Shown one piece after another: positions 1 through 13,100 of a stretch of DNA of 64,000 bases. Position numbers and translations under genes: made by a program. Under the pieces are notes generated by a model. The model did no database searches. It was not told the DNA's origin and worked only from the letters and a program-made list of their open reading frames with translations. Numbering within the stretch: the stretch's first letter is position 1; the number at the start of each line of letters is the position of its first letter. The DNA comes from Dasyornis broadbenti (taxonomy: Eukaryota > Chordata > Aves > Passeriformes > Dasyornithidae), in contig VZRN01001305.1 in assembly GCA_013397935.1 (NCBI GenBank), positions 2,331,976-2,395,975 on the forward strand, written 5' to 3'.

Positions 1-75
1 GGCCTCGCCCGCTGCTGTCACGGCTCAGCCCCATCTCCGCGGCCTCCCCCCCCACCCTGCGCCAGCGGCGTGGTT
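1..75. promoter_or_regulatory. GC/CpG-rich edge, probably the tail of the TMEM131L CpG island
   Basis: About nine CpG dinucleotides fall in the first 80 bases, after which the sequence turns abruptly T-rich and CpG-poor. The next exon downstream is E2 of TMEM131L, so exon 1 must be upstream. A CpG island spanning promoter, exon 1 and the start of intron 1 is the simplest explanation. No signal-peptide coding sequence or clear 5' splice site could be identified in these bases, so they are probably intronic or non-coding. Confidence 0.4.
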
Positions 76-3000
76 GTTCGGTTTCATTTATTTTCTGTTT
101 GGTTTTTTTTCCTCTCTGAGGGTTTTTTTGTTTTGTTTAATTTTATTTTTTTTAAGGAGTGCATTTGTGCTCGGAACGCACTAGATGTGCATGTGGTGAA
201 TATGCATATATTTATATCTCAGGCCTGCTCAGGTGAAGCCATTTTTCCCCCCTCAAATGACACATCATTTATGGTGCTGTTCCTCTCTTTCTAGCGCGAT
301 TTTTGGTCTTGTTTAGCCGCTTTCGTTGGGCACTAACAAGATTTGATAAATTCTGTGTTGGTGAGAGGAACCAATATAGTACAATGCCCAGCGGGGCTCG
401 TGAGCGAGGAGGGGCGCTGGAAGCGGGGTCTGGAGTTTATGGCATTTGAGGCAGTCATTTAACCCGCACTGACGGACTCTGCCATATGTTGAGCTGGGCC
501 TTCTAGACTTCAAGGCACCAGGCTCATAAACGGGAAGAAGCAGTCCTTAGAGACATTATTTTATATGAGGGGCAAAACCGGGTAATTTATTTGTCTTAAG
601 CCCATATATCATTCTCTGTTTAGTGCCCCACCACTGACACCCATTAATGTAAGGAAAAATAGCGTAAGTACTGTTTCTTTCCTCAGCTAGCTAACAATTG
701 ATACTGCTTACCGGGATCCAGCATTTTGTACTGTGATGCTATGAAAGTATTACCTATTGTATGTCCAAATAATCTTACAAGATACATTTATTGTGCTGTT
801 GAGAATTTACCTGGTGCACATGTGGTAATAGCTAAGGGAAGGTGTAGAGTGGCTGTGCCCAGAGATGCTTAAGGAACTCAGCCTTTTGTGTCTGCGTTCT
901 TTACATTGAAGACATTAAGATGCATTAGATGTACAACTGTGTAATGTAGTCATTTATAGTTGCTTCTCATAGCGAAGCTGCAATTGAGTGATGATGACGT
1001 GATGTTTACTTCCTGAGGAGATTAGGTTCTCTTGGAAAATGCTTTGTTCTTGAGCATCCTCATAAAAATAAGCTTTAGCTTGGCTAAAGGAAAACCAGGC
1101 ATGAATGACCCATGAACTTGGCATAGCTGAGCATATGGTCTTGCTGAGTCCTTGCAGCAGCAAAGATGAAGCTGAGGCTGCTGCTCCTCCATCATTTCTG
1201 TAGAGGCTATGTTAGGTATGCAGGAAAGAAACAAGTCTTCTGGCTTCAGTTGTGACAGAGTGAGAAGTAAATTGGAATAGGTTTGTGTAAATAAAAGGTG
1301 TTTAAGAGGTTAAAAGTCAGATGAATCAGTCTGTGAGTACTAGTGGTGCATTGCCTGGTTTGCATGGCTTTCCCCTCTGAGCTTGAGGTCCACAGCAGCA
1401 TCTAATGCATCAGTGACTCCTCAAGCTGAAGCAGAAGGGCCTGGGTTCCTCAAACAAGTTTTAAGACCAAAATTTGGTTACAGGCCCAACCCTGATGCTT
1501 GTTCTTTTGTTTCCATATGGACTTGGGCTTTACTCAGCCCCTGATGGGCCTGGACCCTGTGGCCACATTTGAAATCACCTTTTCCAGTTGTTGGGGTGAG
1601 GAGGAAAGGAGGCTTTCCTTAGTCCCTGTGGATGTGGTGAGGGACACAACACAGCTTTCGTGGAGTGATGGCACTGCTCTGCAGTGGCTGGTCATGGCTC
1701 TTCCCTGGATGCCCAGGGAGTCGAGGGTTACCCACCCAGCCGCAATCCCCTGCAGTGTCTGTATGGTCGTGAAGGCACTTCAGCATCGTTGCCCTCCTGG
1801 GTGACTGTTCTGCGTTGGTGAGGGGCATCAGTGGAGAAGCCAGCGTCAGTTCTGGAGGTCTGGAAAATTGCTACATCTGTTAACATCTGACTGCCTTTTG
1901 TTAGAGAGTTGCCTTAACTTGCAAGAGGTTTACTGCTTGTTGATCACGTTTCACTTAAAAAAAAATAGTCTAGCCTACTGCTGCTATAAGGAAGTTTTCC
2001 ATGTTCCTTTTCTTGCAAGGATAGACTTTCTCAGTTAAACCCTTAATGAGGGTTGTTGCCCTGTGTTTATGTATCACAGCAGTGGTGATGTTATGGTGAG
2101 GGTCTTCTAAGAGGAAGAACTTCCTTGCTTTTGAGTGGATAACAAATGTTTGGTAGGGAATATCCAAAGGTTGCTTCATTCACGTGTTTGGAATCTTGGT
2201 GAAGACTTTGGGAATAGGATTGTTCTGGCCCCTTGATTTTGTTTTTCCCGCTCCTTTTTGCAGGGAATGAGGCCACCAATGAGTGAGGATTTCACCTGCA
2301 GAAGTGAAAAATCCAGGGAAGGAACTATGCATATTCCTCTGCCAAAGCACCTTCCTCCCACTGTTCTCAGCAGGAAAATGGATTAGGTTGCCCTGTCTGC
2401 CAGCCCCTTAGCCTGTTTCTGGCGGGTTACCAGTGCTGTCTGATGGATGTTTTTCTCTTTCTGTCATAGCTTTACACTTTTATCTTATTTTCCATGCATC
2501 ATCAGCTGCCTGCCTGTGACAGAGCAGTTTTGAGCATTCCTTGCTGCCTGCAGAATTTGAGGATGAAAGTTGGATGGATTGGTAACCCATTCAGTCATCC
2601 AGTTGCCTGCACATGCTTTTGTTCCAGGAGCATGTAGCGAATAAAGACATCGCGTTAAGGGGTGGTGAGGGAGGGGAAACAAAGTGTTTTAATATTTGTA
2701 GTTGCTTTCTAGGCCTTTCACAGCATTGCTTTGTCTATGTGAACTGCATGAATTTGCATGCTGGAGTGCAGCCGCCCAGGGCCCTCATGCCTCCACCCTG
2801 CTTGGTTGTTCTACCTTCTGTTTCCTCTTGCTTCCCTTTCATTGTTTGTGCTTCTTGCATGCCCCCTCCCAGCTTCCCTCTTATATGTATTTGTGCTTTT
2901 CCTTTTTTCACCCCCTCCTTGTGCTTGTGAGCTTTTGATTTCGGCTTCCTCTGAAGCCTGCAGAGCTGTTTGGGGATGGCTCACCTACTGCTCTTGCTCT

Positions 3001-4910
3001 GCAGCCGAGCCTGAAGGGTGCCCGGAGCAATGCAGTTGGTGAGGATGTGCGTGGGCTCGTGCGCCAGGGCTGAGGGGGAGCTGGCTGTATCTAGCCTGCT
3101 GAGTCTTCCACTGGTCTGCTGCTTCCTCCAGCATTTTAATGTTTCTTCCTGGATTCCCTTTTTAGCTCTGAGGCCTGCTGGTTTTCCCAGTCGGATGTGG
3201 AGGCTGTATTCCCTTGTGCCTATTTCTTCTTTCTTATTGAAGGTGGTGTGAAGTGTGGGGTAACCACAGAGCACCCACTGACCTTGCTCTCCTTCTCCTT
3301 ACCCTTAATGTCCCTTTTGTAGCAAGTGTCCCTGGGATGGGCAGCTGTATTTTTCTTTGAAAACCAGTGAGATTTTGACATGGAAAATCTTGAGTGTGAG
3401 CGACTTGATTAGAGCAGTTGTGGTTTTTATTCAGCCCCTTATAATTTTGTGGTTTTGCATGTTTGTTTGTAACTTGTTAATACTTAAGTAAAATGCTTGG
3501 GAGAAAAGCTCCTTTATGTAAAACTTGACACCCAAGCCATTCACCATTAAAGGCTGAAAAAGCTCCAAATATAAACAGCCAGGTTGTAGCACTTAAGTGC
3601 AAAGCTGAAGGGCAGTTACTTACATTTTATGTTTGCTGAAAAGGAGAGGAAGGAGGACAAGGATATCAAGGAAAGCACACTAAGGATATCAAGCCAGCTG
3701 TTTCCACGAGTGTGTGAAAGAAGCACAAATGCCAATTGTTGTTCATGGCCTACACCACTTGAAAGAGGCATTGGAGAGTCATAGTTGCGTGTTTCTATCT
3801 GTCAGAAATCATATAGGTGGTTACTGGGAGCATCTGAAGGCAGGGGCAGGCAGGTTGGGTACCTGTAGAGTGCTTTCCCTGCAGTGCCTTCAGTCTGGAG
3901 GGAGGAACTACCTCAAAATGACATAATGAATGTTAAGCTGTAGTTTTTGTTATCACAAATGAAAATGACAGTAAGTCATCAAAGGAAATGTGCACCAAAC
4001 TTTATATTTTGGTGTCAGTGCCATGTTTGACTGATGCGATAGGTTTTCTGCTGTTCCTGTGTGTCACATGTAGAGGATGAACGAGATGTTTTATTAGAGG
4101 ACCTCGTGAATGTTTCAGTTTGCTTGCAGATACTAAGGAGATTACAATGACTTCTTGTTTCAGTTTACTGTGACAGTGTTCCAGGTGCTTGAATTTTAGA
4201 GAAAGATACTGCAGTAGTCACTGTATCGTGGTTGTTATAGACACCAGACAAATAAAGAGCCACTGTCTGGGTTTTCACTTACAAGGTTCTGCTTGGGTCT
4301 GAAAGATTATTTTATTATATTTTTTCTTGCAAGTAGCAGCAACTTGTCTTCAGTTTCTGTTCTCCAGTGCAGCTCAGGGGCTAATAAGGTTAATTGTTCT
4401 ACTGGTTTCGAAAGCTGATGAAGACCTTGGTCTTACATATATTCATCAGAGATATATGGCACTGCAGTGTGTCATTAATGATCCCATCAGCTGTGCACAA
4501 ATTAAATGTACGGCGTCACTACTTCAAAGCAGGGTTTGTCTGAAGACACACAATTTGTGTGAAAGTCTGAGACAGACGCGGAGTGGGAATTGTGTTCCTC
4601 TTTGGCCTGTTGAAAGGCTCCTCCAGACTCCCAGCTGAGCTTCTGGATGGCACTGATAGGACTTGGGGCTGGTTGACCATGCAGATTATGCAGTAGCTGT
4701 CAGCCCAGGCTCTTGAGACTTGTGTGACACAAGAGGGGCACTTTCAAGGGCTTTCTAGCACAAGATAAGCACCTGCCCTGTATTCAGGATAAGGTTTGGA
4801 GGAAGGGGATTTTTTTCTTTTCGTAGATAGACTGCTGGGACCTGAATTTTAACTTTCAGGAGGTGTTCCCTTCCTTCCCCCTGTAGTCCTGTAGTTTGAG
4901 AATGCTAGTT

Positions 4911-4971
4911 TATTTTCTTTTTTTCTTTTTTCTTTTTCTTTTTTTTTTCTTTTTTTTTAAATTTTTTTTTG
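4911..4971. repeat. T-rich low-complexity tract
   Basis: About 60 bases composed almost only of T with scattered C, ending in a run of A/T. It is simple-sequence DNA in intron 1. No transposon body could be recognised next to it. Confidence 0.85.
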
Positions 4972-6166
4972 TAAATCCTCAGTGTAAGCATACATGTACA
5001 CGTAGGCTGTAGCACACAGAGGAGTGAAGATAGGAGAAAGCTGGACATGGGGATCTGTGCGTGATCAGAGTTGAGGGTGATTTTAATTTTTTTTTTTTCC
5101 TTGCACAGTTGAGATATGCTGTGGCTACACTGTAGATTGGGAAAGTTTGCTTCATTGTTGCTTGGGGAAGAGCGAAGAGGAGAAATAGTAAGGTGGCTAG
5201 TGTTAAAGGTGAGCACAGTATGATGCCACAGTCCCAGGTTTCTGATGCCTGGCAGATGCTAAGCCGTTTAAAGGAGGAACTAAGCCATTTAAAATGAGAA
5301 TAGTTTGCTAGCTGGCTGTGGCAGAGGAACTGTTTCTGGAGGAGGTGGATAAGGAGTCCTCTAGTTCTGCTTGGTATTTCCTGAGATCCTAGAAGTACAA
5401 AGGAGCTTGAAGAAGCTGGAAAACATGATGGGTTTGTATCATGCCATCTTGGTGGAGTCTAACAGCAAGGCTTAGCAAGGTCTCTAGAGGAGATGGCCAG
5501 GTCTTCATGGGGGCCAGGTGCTGGGACCTCTAGGTAGATCTGTGCTGAAGACCTTTGTGATGTGTTGCAGATCCTGAACAAGTATCACAGTGTCTCCAGC
5601 CTCTGGGCAGGCATACAGAAAGATTGTCAAGTCGTCACATTAACTTGTACTTCCCTGTCGGTCTCGTTCCACATTTGGTTATGTTATGGTGGAGGCTGTG
5701 CTGCTTCTCTTGTATGAGCTGCTTGTGACAAAACATGGATGTTCAGATGCATCTGATAGCTTTAGGCAAGATCTGTATTAATATTAGCTGTAAGGACATT
5801 ATTCTAGGCACAATAATGTTAATTATTAGTATTAATATTACATTAACCATATTTGCTGCCATAATGTGGTTGTCATTTTTTTCTCACTTCATGAAGCTCA
5901 GATCTTCAGAAATCCTGCTGTCTGTCCCATTCAGTAAGCAGGTAGGGCCGCCTGATCTGCTTAAGCATCTGAAGCCTGTAGAAAGATGTTTAGTGTTTAC
6001 AGGTGATTTTTTTTTTCCCCAGTATGTAGTGAAAATAGCAGCTAAAGTCAAAGCTGGTGGTTTGGGGCCTGTTCCATGATATGCTTACGTGGGAAACATG
6101 TAGGAGGGGTAGTGGAAAGTAGAGTCTTTTAATTTTAAAATATTTTTTCCCCCTGCATTTTCATTG

Positions 6167-7072
6167 CTAAGGTCTGTAGTTAATGTCTTGTAGAACCATC
6201 ACCTGCAGAAGCTGGGAAAACTCACCAGCTATTCTTGCCAGGATGACTGTGACCTCTTCCTGAAAAATGTTAATCTCCCTAAAGTTGTCCCTGGTTTCAT
6301 CAGCAGGGGTTGAGTGGCTGTAACACACTTCATTTTGAGTTGTACCCAAAGCTTTCCTGGAGATCTTGGCTGGTTCAGAGTAGCTACCTCCTTGTTTTAA
6401 ATGGATTTCCTGCAGGGAGCTCATTGAACCAACACTTGAGTTCATTTCTGTAGACAGCTCAAAGTAGTTCGTGGTGAACTGCAAGCTGACACAGTTCAGC
6501 TGCACATCTTGAAAATTACCTGAGTCCAGCAACTGAGCTAAGATGATGTGTTCAAAGCTTCTGCCCTCTCTGCTTTCTGTATGTGCTGCTGATCAGTGGT
6601 AAGATCTGGGTTTGGGACCTCACCGTGCCAGTTGGAATGTGGTACTTTGCCTTTGCTTTTGGCATTAGCAGGTGATCTGCATTTCAAGGCATTCTGTATC
6701 CTGCTTTTTCAGGTACTGGTTGATGAAATTTACTGATGGGGGCAAATAATTTGAAAGTGGAGGAAATAGTCTTCCTGTAGTTTGAGGGCAGTTGATGGGT
6801 TTAGATTGAAATTCTGTGTGTGAGAGGATTTTGTATAGATTAATTTGCATGAATGGAAAATGAGTCTGTTCAGTCAGCATTTGGGAAGAAGCAGCAGAAT
6901 AGTTACCATTTATCTTTACAAGATGAGCTGAAACCTCAAATGAGATGTCCATCAACCACCTTATTTGGTTCATTAAAGGAGTTGTAGGAATTTTAGATTT
7001 TTGAATTTGTTTTGCGAACAAGTCATATGAGAATCCATCTGTGAAGGAGTTAAAAATGGTACATATGTCCAC
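6167..7072 (-). pseudogene. Possible decayed coding segment of unknown origin (minus strand)
   Basis: Reading the minus strand in one frame from 7072 to 6167 gives about 302 codons with only three internal stops, clustered at 6665-6667, 6620-6622 and 6593-6595. Two open stretches of about 135 and 121 codons thus share one frame. The conceptual product is polar and rich in Ser, Gln, Asn and Thr, with no transmembrane segment and no motif I recognise (short signatures: DGFSYDLFAKQ, FPPLSNYLPPSVNF, SFEHIILAQLLDSGNF). The open stretch begins at a GTG codon, a stop lies four codons upstream, and no poly(A) tail or target-site duplication was found. It could be an old retrocopy, a fragment of a gene, or chance. 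Antisense to TMEM131L and immediately upstream of E2. Confidence 0.3.
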
Positions 7073-7125
7073 TGTAGCATGTTACAGTTCTGAGATTCTT
7101 ACACAGTATTTTCTCTGTTTGTCAG

Positions 7126-7169
7126 GCTGATTCGGAGGAGGATGTGGAAGAGCATCCACAAGAGCAAAG
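7126..7169 (+). CDS. TMEM131L: TMEM131L exon E2
   Basis: A 44-nt exon flanked by TTTGTCAG and GTAAGC. It encodes [14 protein letters not shown] plus two bases of a split serine codon (residues 1-15 of the visible product). The acidic stretch corresponds to the DSEEGLEEPSQEQ segment of mammalian TMEM131L, between the signal peptide and the first PapD-like module. Too short for open-frame searches; supported by splice signals, phase and homology. Confidence 0.88.
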
Positions 7170-10100
7170 GTAAGCTAAACTCAAACGGAAACAAGAATAT
7201 TGAAGCTCATTTAGGTTTTTGCTTTAGGGAATACCTAAGTGTAATTGGGCAGACTACTAAAAATTACTTTTTTTTCTCTGTGTGTTAAATAGTTCTTTAT
7301 TACTCATGGCTTACAATTTTCTCAACTTAATGTTAATACTGATTTATTAGCAAAACCAAAAAACCTGTGCGCTGTGTAGGCAAGCACGAAATACCTTCTT
7401 GCTTCTCTTTCTGCTGATTCTGTCTCTAAGATGAATTTGCTTCTCATTGCTTTCACACACACACACAAAAATCTGTTTATTAATTCTGTTTTGTTGTATA
7501 TTTTGTAATTAATTTATTTAAGGCAGGGGACAGTTTTCCATTACAAAATTTGTAAATGTAAGTAGTCTTGGAGTGTTAATTTGTACCAAGGCAAGGAAGG
7601 AGGTAAACGAGATTTAAAGTCAAAGGTTTATTAATGTGTTGCTGGGGAACAATAAATATTCTGCCCTTGTCTTGAAATCCGATAAATAATAAAGCTCTTC
7701 AGAACTGTAGCCTCAACTCTGCTGTTTCTGTTTATATGAGGCCTTCTGTATTTTGAAGGGTTGAATAAATAGCATCACAGATTATTTTTAAATACACATT
7801 TTATTTCCTCTGAGCGTCCAGGTTAAAATGCTTGGACATCTACCAGTGAAACACTTCCTTCCTTTGGTATGTGTTAATGTGGTTACAGCTTTCAGTGCCA
7901 TGCCAGCCAGAAAGATCACGAGACTTAAGATAAACATGTGTAACAGCACTGTTTTCTGATGGCTGCAGTTAGCCAGAAATGCTTTTCTCATTTATCTCCA
8001 GTCTTTGCCCTTGGCTTAAGTTTGAGAGCAAACAGATTTGGTAAAACACAAGCCTTGCTGGGAGATGGCAGAAGGAGTAGGCCTGGGGGACAGGAACAGG
8101 ATGGTTATGATGGGTCTCTCCTGCACTGCAACGCTTCTTTGCGTGGCTTTTCCCCTTTCTGCCCCATTGGGAGCCTTCTCATCTGAACCCAGCATCACTT
8201 TAAGGCTCCTGTGCCTCATCTCTGTGGGAATTACAAAGATGGTATGGAAACAGGATGTGAGAATTGCTGTGGCTGCTGACAGCTGGTGCTGATTACTTGG
8301 GCTTGTCTAAGTGCCCCAGTTCCTACCTGCAGATGGGATTTTTTTTTTTCTGCCTCCTCTTGTGGAAAGAGGGGTAAACTGTTGAAAGCTGCTTTTCCCT
8401 GCACAAATACAGAAGTTTCTGATTTTTTCATATGGGAGCTATTACAGTTTGGATGCAGAATTTTTACTGCGTAACTTTATTACCTGTGTGCTTACTTTAT
8501 TGAGAGGTAGTCAGAAGGCAGCAGTTTCTAATGCTGTGCTTAAGATTGTTTCTGAGATTTTCCTTAGTAGGCAGAGAGATGTAATTTAGGTGGAGAAAAA
8601 AAGTCTCTACTTGCCTATTTTTTTCTGGAGGTGGATGGGGTAATTGGCTACTATGGCAATAATAAGAATATTATTGAAAAATAATTAGTTCTTGAGACTC
8701 AGAGAGGAAAAAGTGATTTGACTGTGGTTTTTTTTTTTTTTTGTCATTCTGGTGCTTAAAGATTTTTCTAGTAATTATTCATTTTCAAAAATGAACTTGG
8801 TTTTTGGGAATAAAGTTTGTAAGGTTCACTTGCATGGATGAAAACATCCTTCTATTGTCATACTGAAATGTTTCAGGAAACTTGCCCAAACAGATCCTGT
8901 CTTGTGTGCATCTTCTAAACTGTTTTGGTTTGCTGCTGTATATAAACACATACATTGACCTGTGTGTGCTCTGTATACTGAAGGAATGTTATAGCGTAGA
9001 CTTCATGAGGAAGACCCAGCAAAGGTATGTTAGAAAGACTAGAATTTATTAGTGTATTTCCAAAATATCTTTCATTCCCTTGGCTTCTATTACTATATGG
9101 TGAAATCATGGGGATTGCCTTTTCCTGTAGCAGCAAAACCTGAAGCTTGCAGCATCTTCATCTCATTGTCTGACTGCACGCCCTGGGGAAATCAGCTAAA
9201 GCTGCTGTAATTTGATGTGAAGTCCCTAGAAGCAAAGCACCATAACGTAGGGGTACAAGCAGAAGTTAAAGAAGATAGAGAAATCAGAAATTTCCCCAGA
9301 GATGAAGGAAGTATGGAGGGTTCATCATCTTGGGGCATAAAGGAGAAAGTTTCTTTCCAAAACAATTGTTTTATTCAGTTTTTAATTCTAGGTTAGTGGG
9401 CTCCCCTGGGAGCTTGCTAACCTACTTTAAAAACCCCAAACACAACAAAACCAGTAAAGTATTAACAGTCTTTTAACTGACTTCCTGTGCATGTGCATCG
9501 TAAGATCTGCCTGTTGGGGTGGTCTTCTTGGTTTGCTGTTGTTCTTGTGGCAAGTGCACAAGGGAGATGGATGTGTTCTTATCATTTCTGCCTTAGGTTT
9601 AGCTTTCACAAATAGAGACATTTGCATGGAGGTAAAAGACATTGTCAGAATAGCATTTTTTGTGGAGACCTCTTTTGGAGTTGAATGAGAAATGGTTGAT
9701 TTGTAGGTCCTTGGGTTTGCAGCTGCCCTGAGTGAGAAGATCATTATCCTTGATTTCCACCCTTTGATTCTTGTTATTCTGATTGCTTGGATGCTTCCAC
9801 AGGTTGCTTCATGCTGTTTTGTGTCTCTCTGGATCAGATTCCGAAATAAGAAATGCAGCACAGTAGACACTTGGATAGTGCTTCAGGACACAGATTTTTG
9901 ACAGAGTTGAAGTCATGTGTATTTGGACTAGCCTATTAAAAAGCTTCAAGTTTGCTTAAAAAGCTTTTCTTACATTTGAAAGTCAGCAGTAAAAAGATGC
10001 CTTTCAGAACAGTCAGTGACAGGTGTTGCCAAAAAAGGGTTTTGTTGTTCTGTTTGGAGGGGTGTTTTGGTTTGTTTTTTTGTTTGGTTTTTTTTGTTTG

Positions 10101-13100
10101 TTTGTTTTTGTTTTGGTTTGTTTTTTGTTTTTTTTTTTTTTTTTTTTTGTCCCCCCATCCCTTTGTCCTGGTTACTTTTGTTGCCATAAGTGGCAATAGC
10201 AAATTTTGAAGGTTTGGGTACTTGCTAAAGCAGCATAATAAGTCAGAACCCAAGGGAATGCCTGAAGTTGTTTGGAGGTTTAGGTTGGATATTATAAAAT
10301 TTTTTTTCACCTTTTCTGGCTGGGCACTGGAACAGGCTCCCCAGGGAAGTGGTCATAGCACCAAGCCTGACACTGTTCAAGAAACGTTTGGACAACATGC
10401 CCAGGCACTTGGTGTGACTCTTGGGAATGGTGCTTTGCAGGGCCAGGAGTTGGACTTGATGATCCTTGTGGGTCCCTTCTAACTCAGCATATTCTGTGAT
10501 TCTGTGACATGCATGTGCCATGTCTGGCACAAATAAAGAGACAGTATTGTCAGGTGATATGCACAAATTATGCTATCAAAATTTTTAGTGTTCTGTTTCA
10601 AGGAAGTAGTCACTGGACTACAGAAAATAATTTATCATGTATGATGTTGTTAGTACTTGGGTTTTGAGGGCTTCTGGAGAATGGCCTTTGAGGATGCAAT
10701 TTCCCAGCTGACACATTAAGGAACATTTGCACCAGAATCGACTGCTGTACTCAAGATGTGAACCATATATTCTTAATATGTGATGCACAATGTGAGGGGA
10801 AATCCATAAAATCCATAAAATAGTAGGAGTATGGAATGAAATTAGCCAGGAAGAGGACATTTTCCAGCCTTTGCCTATGGCAGGGCTTATTTTGCTTTGG
10901 GTAGATAGGTATCAACTGCTGGGAAAGTTCTGAGTGTGATGCAGTTGGCTCAGTCGGGCATTTCTGTTGAACCCATGCCTTTGATCACTGGAGAGCGTTT
11001 GACCCTGTGGACTGGAGCTGCCTGGGGCAGTAGATGGTATCGGCTCTCAGCGGGTTCCTACTCAGGTGTCAGTGCAGCCTGGAAGTGACAGCTGATGCCC
11101 AGCACTTTGACCTCTCCTGTTTGCTTGGTGGAATTACTCCTAATCCTGTCATTTTTCTGTGTCTGTGAAATAGTGCTTCAATGTGGACGAGAAATTGAAG
11201 GTAAAGGTAGCAAGGGAGTTGCTTACTAGTTGCCTGAGAGAGAGCAAAGCAGTTAAGGTGCACAGACTGCAGAATTACTAGAGGGTTTAGGGAGTACTTA
11301 AGAGATGTAGTTACAAAGTTTGCTTCAGGAAGAATTAGAGTGGCAGTGAGAGAATGAGCCTGCTTTGCGTTGCGAGGCTGTGTTGCAATTCCTCCCTGGC
11401 CACAACTTCGTCCCCAGTCAAGAAGCACAAATGAGGTCTGGCGCTGTGGATGGAGTAGTAAGACAATTCAGAGGTGACTCATCCTTTCAAAAAGCCTGTG
11501 GTCTTAGTGCCATAATTTTTGACAGTCCAATTCTTGGAAAGTAGTGGCATGAGACTGGTGGTATGGCTGTGTACCAGATAACTAGCTTGGGTGGTGACTA
11601 AGGCAGGAAAAGAAAGATTGAAAAATAGGTTAGGATCAACCAGATTTTCTTTTCCCTTCTGCTTTTTTTTACTCAAAAGAATAAAAATTGATTTTGTGCA
11701 AGCAGAAATATCTGAATATTTTTAAAAAATTGGTTTATGTTGTGTTTATTTTTAAAATATCTTTTATTAAAATCAAACTGAGTATCCATTGAGAAGATGT
11801 TTCAAAATGAAAGGCTGAAAAGTAGTTTTGAGAGTGACAGTGAGTGCTTAAGCTGTCTGAAAGGAACCATCTTAAAACAATACTGTCAACCTAAGCTAGT
11901 ATGGAGTACCACTGATCATTTAGATTGTCATTACACTTACCCCCAAAAAGTAAGTCTAGCTACATGAAGACTTTTCACAGAGTATATGCTCGGTCTTGTA
12001 ATAGTGAAAGCTGCTTTTATTAAGTTTTTAGTAGTTTTTAAAACTCTTGTTTTACAAAAGAAGCACAAAGCTATGTTTGTATTAAAAAATGAAAGAAAAA
12101 GCTGAGATTCTTGGGAGAAAGCCTTTTAGTCGCATTAATGTACTTGCATAAGGTAGCAATTTCTACAGTATGCACAGAATGTATGTTTTCAGTGGTTAGG
12201 ATTAAAAACTTCTTCAGTATTGGCCAACTTTTGTTTTTAATTGGTAAGTCATGGCTGTTGTGCCCCACTTCCACTTTGTCTAGATCACCAAGGGACTACT
12301 ACTTTCAAGTTTTACTGGATGCCTTAAGAAATTAAATTTATTTACATAATCCTTACAAGTAAAGGAGAACAATTGAGATGCATACACCCACCTGTAACAC
12401 TTGGGTGAAAATCCCTAAGGAAACACCTGTAGGGAACATGGGATATTGTGAAACGGGACTAAAAGAAGGTTACTGAAGAGAATTGCAAGAGGTCAACGAG
12501 TTGGAGGTTCTCTTATAGATGAAGGAACAGATAGCTCCTTCCAAAACAATCAGTGTTACTCTTCCTCTCCTTCCTTATGCTTCTGTCAGGCACAGCTAGG
12601 GTGGCAGGCTGAATGCCTGCTGCTTTAATTGTTTATCTCTGTTTTATGTGGCAGTTGATTCACTGATGAACTTTGCCTTGCTGAACTTTGTATTGGATGC
12701 TGTTAGGGATAGCTGTTCTCTTGTGTGCATTGCTTCTTCCAAAATACCAGTCCTTTTACAAAATGATGTTACTTGCCTGCTGATACAGGGGGTAAAAAAT
12801 GTGTTGGTTTTTTTTTTCCCTGGGACATTGCATGGCAATGCTGTGTGCTAACAAATGTTTCAGCTGTCATTTGTTTCTTTATTTCTAAATTGTTTTCAGA
12901 CATTTCATGAATGAGAGCAGTTGCCCGGACAGCTGTACAGTGTTTCACAGCAAACCAAGGAGGTGACCCTGTGGCTTTCTATGATCATGAGATAATGGCA
13001 AATGAGACAGTCTTGCACTAGTTTCCAAAGAGCTGTCAAACTTCCCCAGCGTAGCTACTACTTGACCTTGATGGGAATATTTTAAAGGTGATGTGTGGCC

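Larger units (their letters stand above)
76..7125 (+). other. TMEM131L: Intron 1 of TMEM131L (3' part)
   Basis: Unique-looking intronic DNA with no recognisable plus-strand gene. It contains a T-rich tract around 4911-4971 and a short direct repeat of AAGGATATCAAG near 3660-3695. A minus-strand stretch with few stops at 6167-7072 is listed separately. The intron ends with a good acceptor, TTTGTCAG, directly before E2. Confidence 0.8.

Noticed and set aside
1..75. Coding part of TMEM131L exon 1
   Set aside because: None of the three plus frames resembles the signal-peptide exon, and no donor site is evident.
2613..3251. Several overlapping plus-strand open frames of 65-105 codons in intron 1
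   Set aside because: All frames are open together in a GC-richer patch, with no motif and no splice support.
10062..10310. Lys/Asn-rich minus-strand and Phe-rich plus-strand open frames
   Set aside because: They arise from the GTTT/T-rich low-complexity tract and the CR1 fragment.
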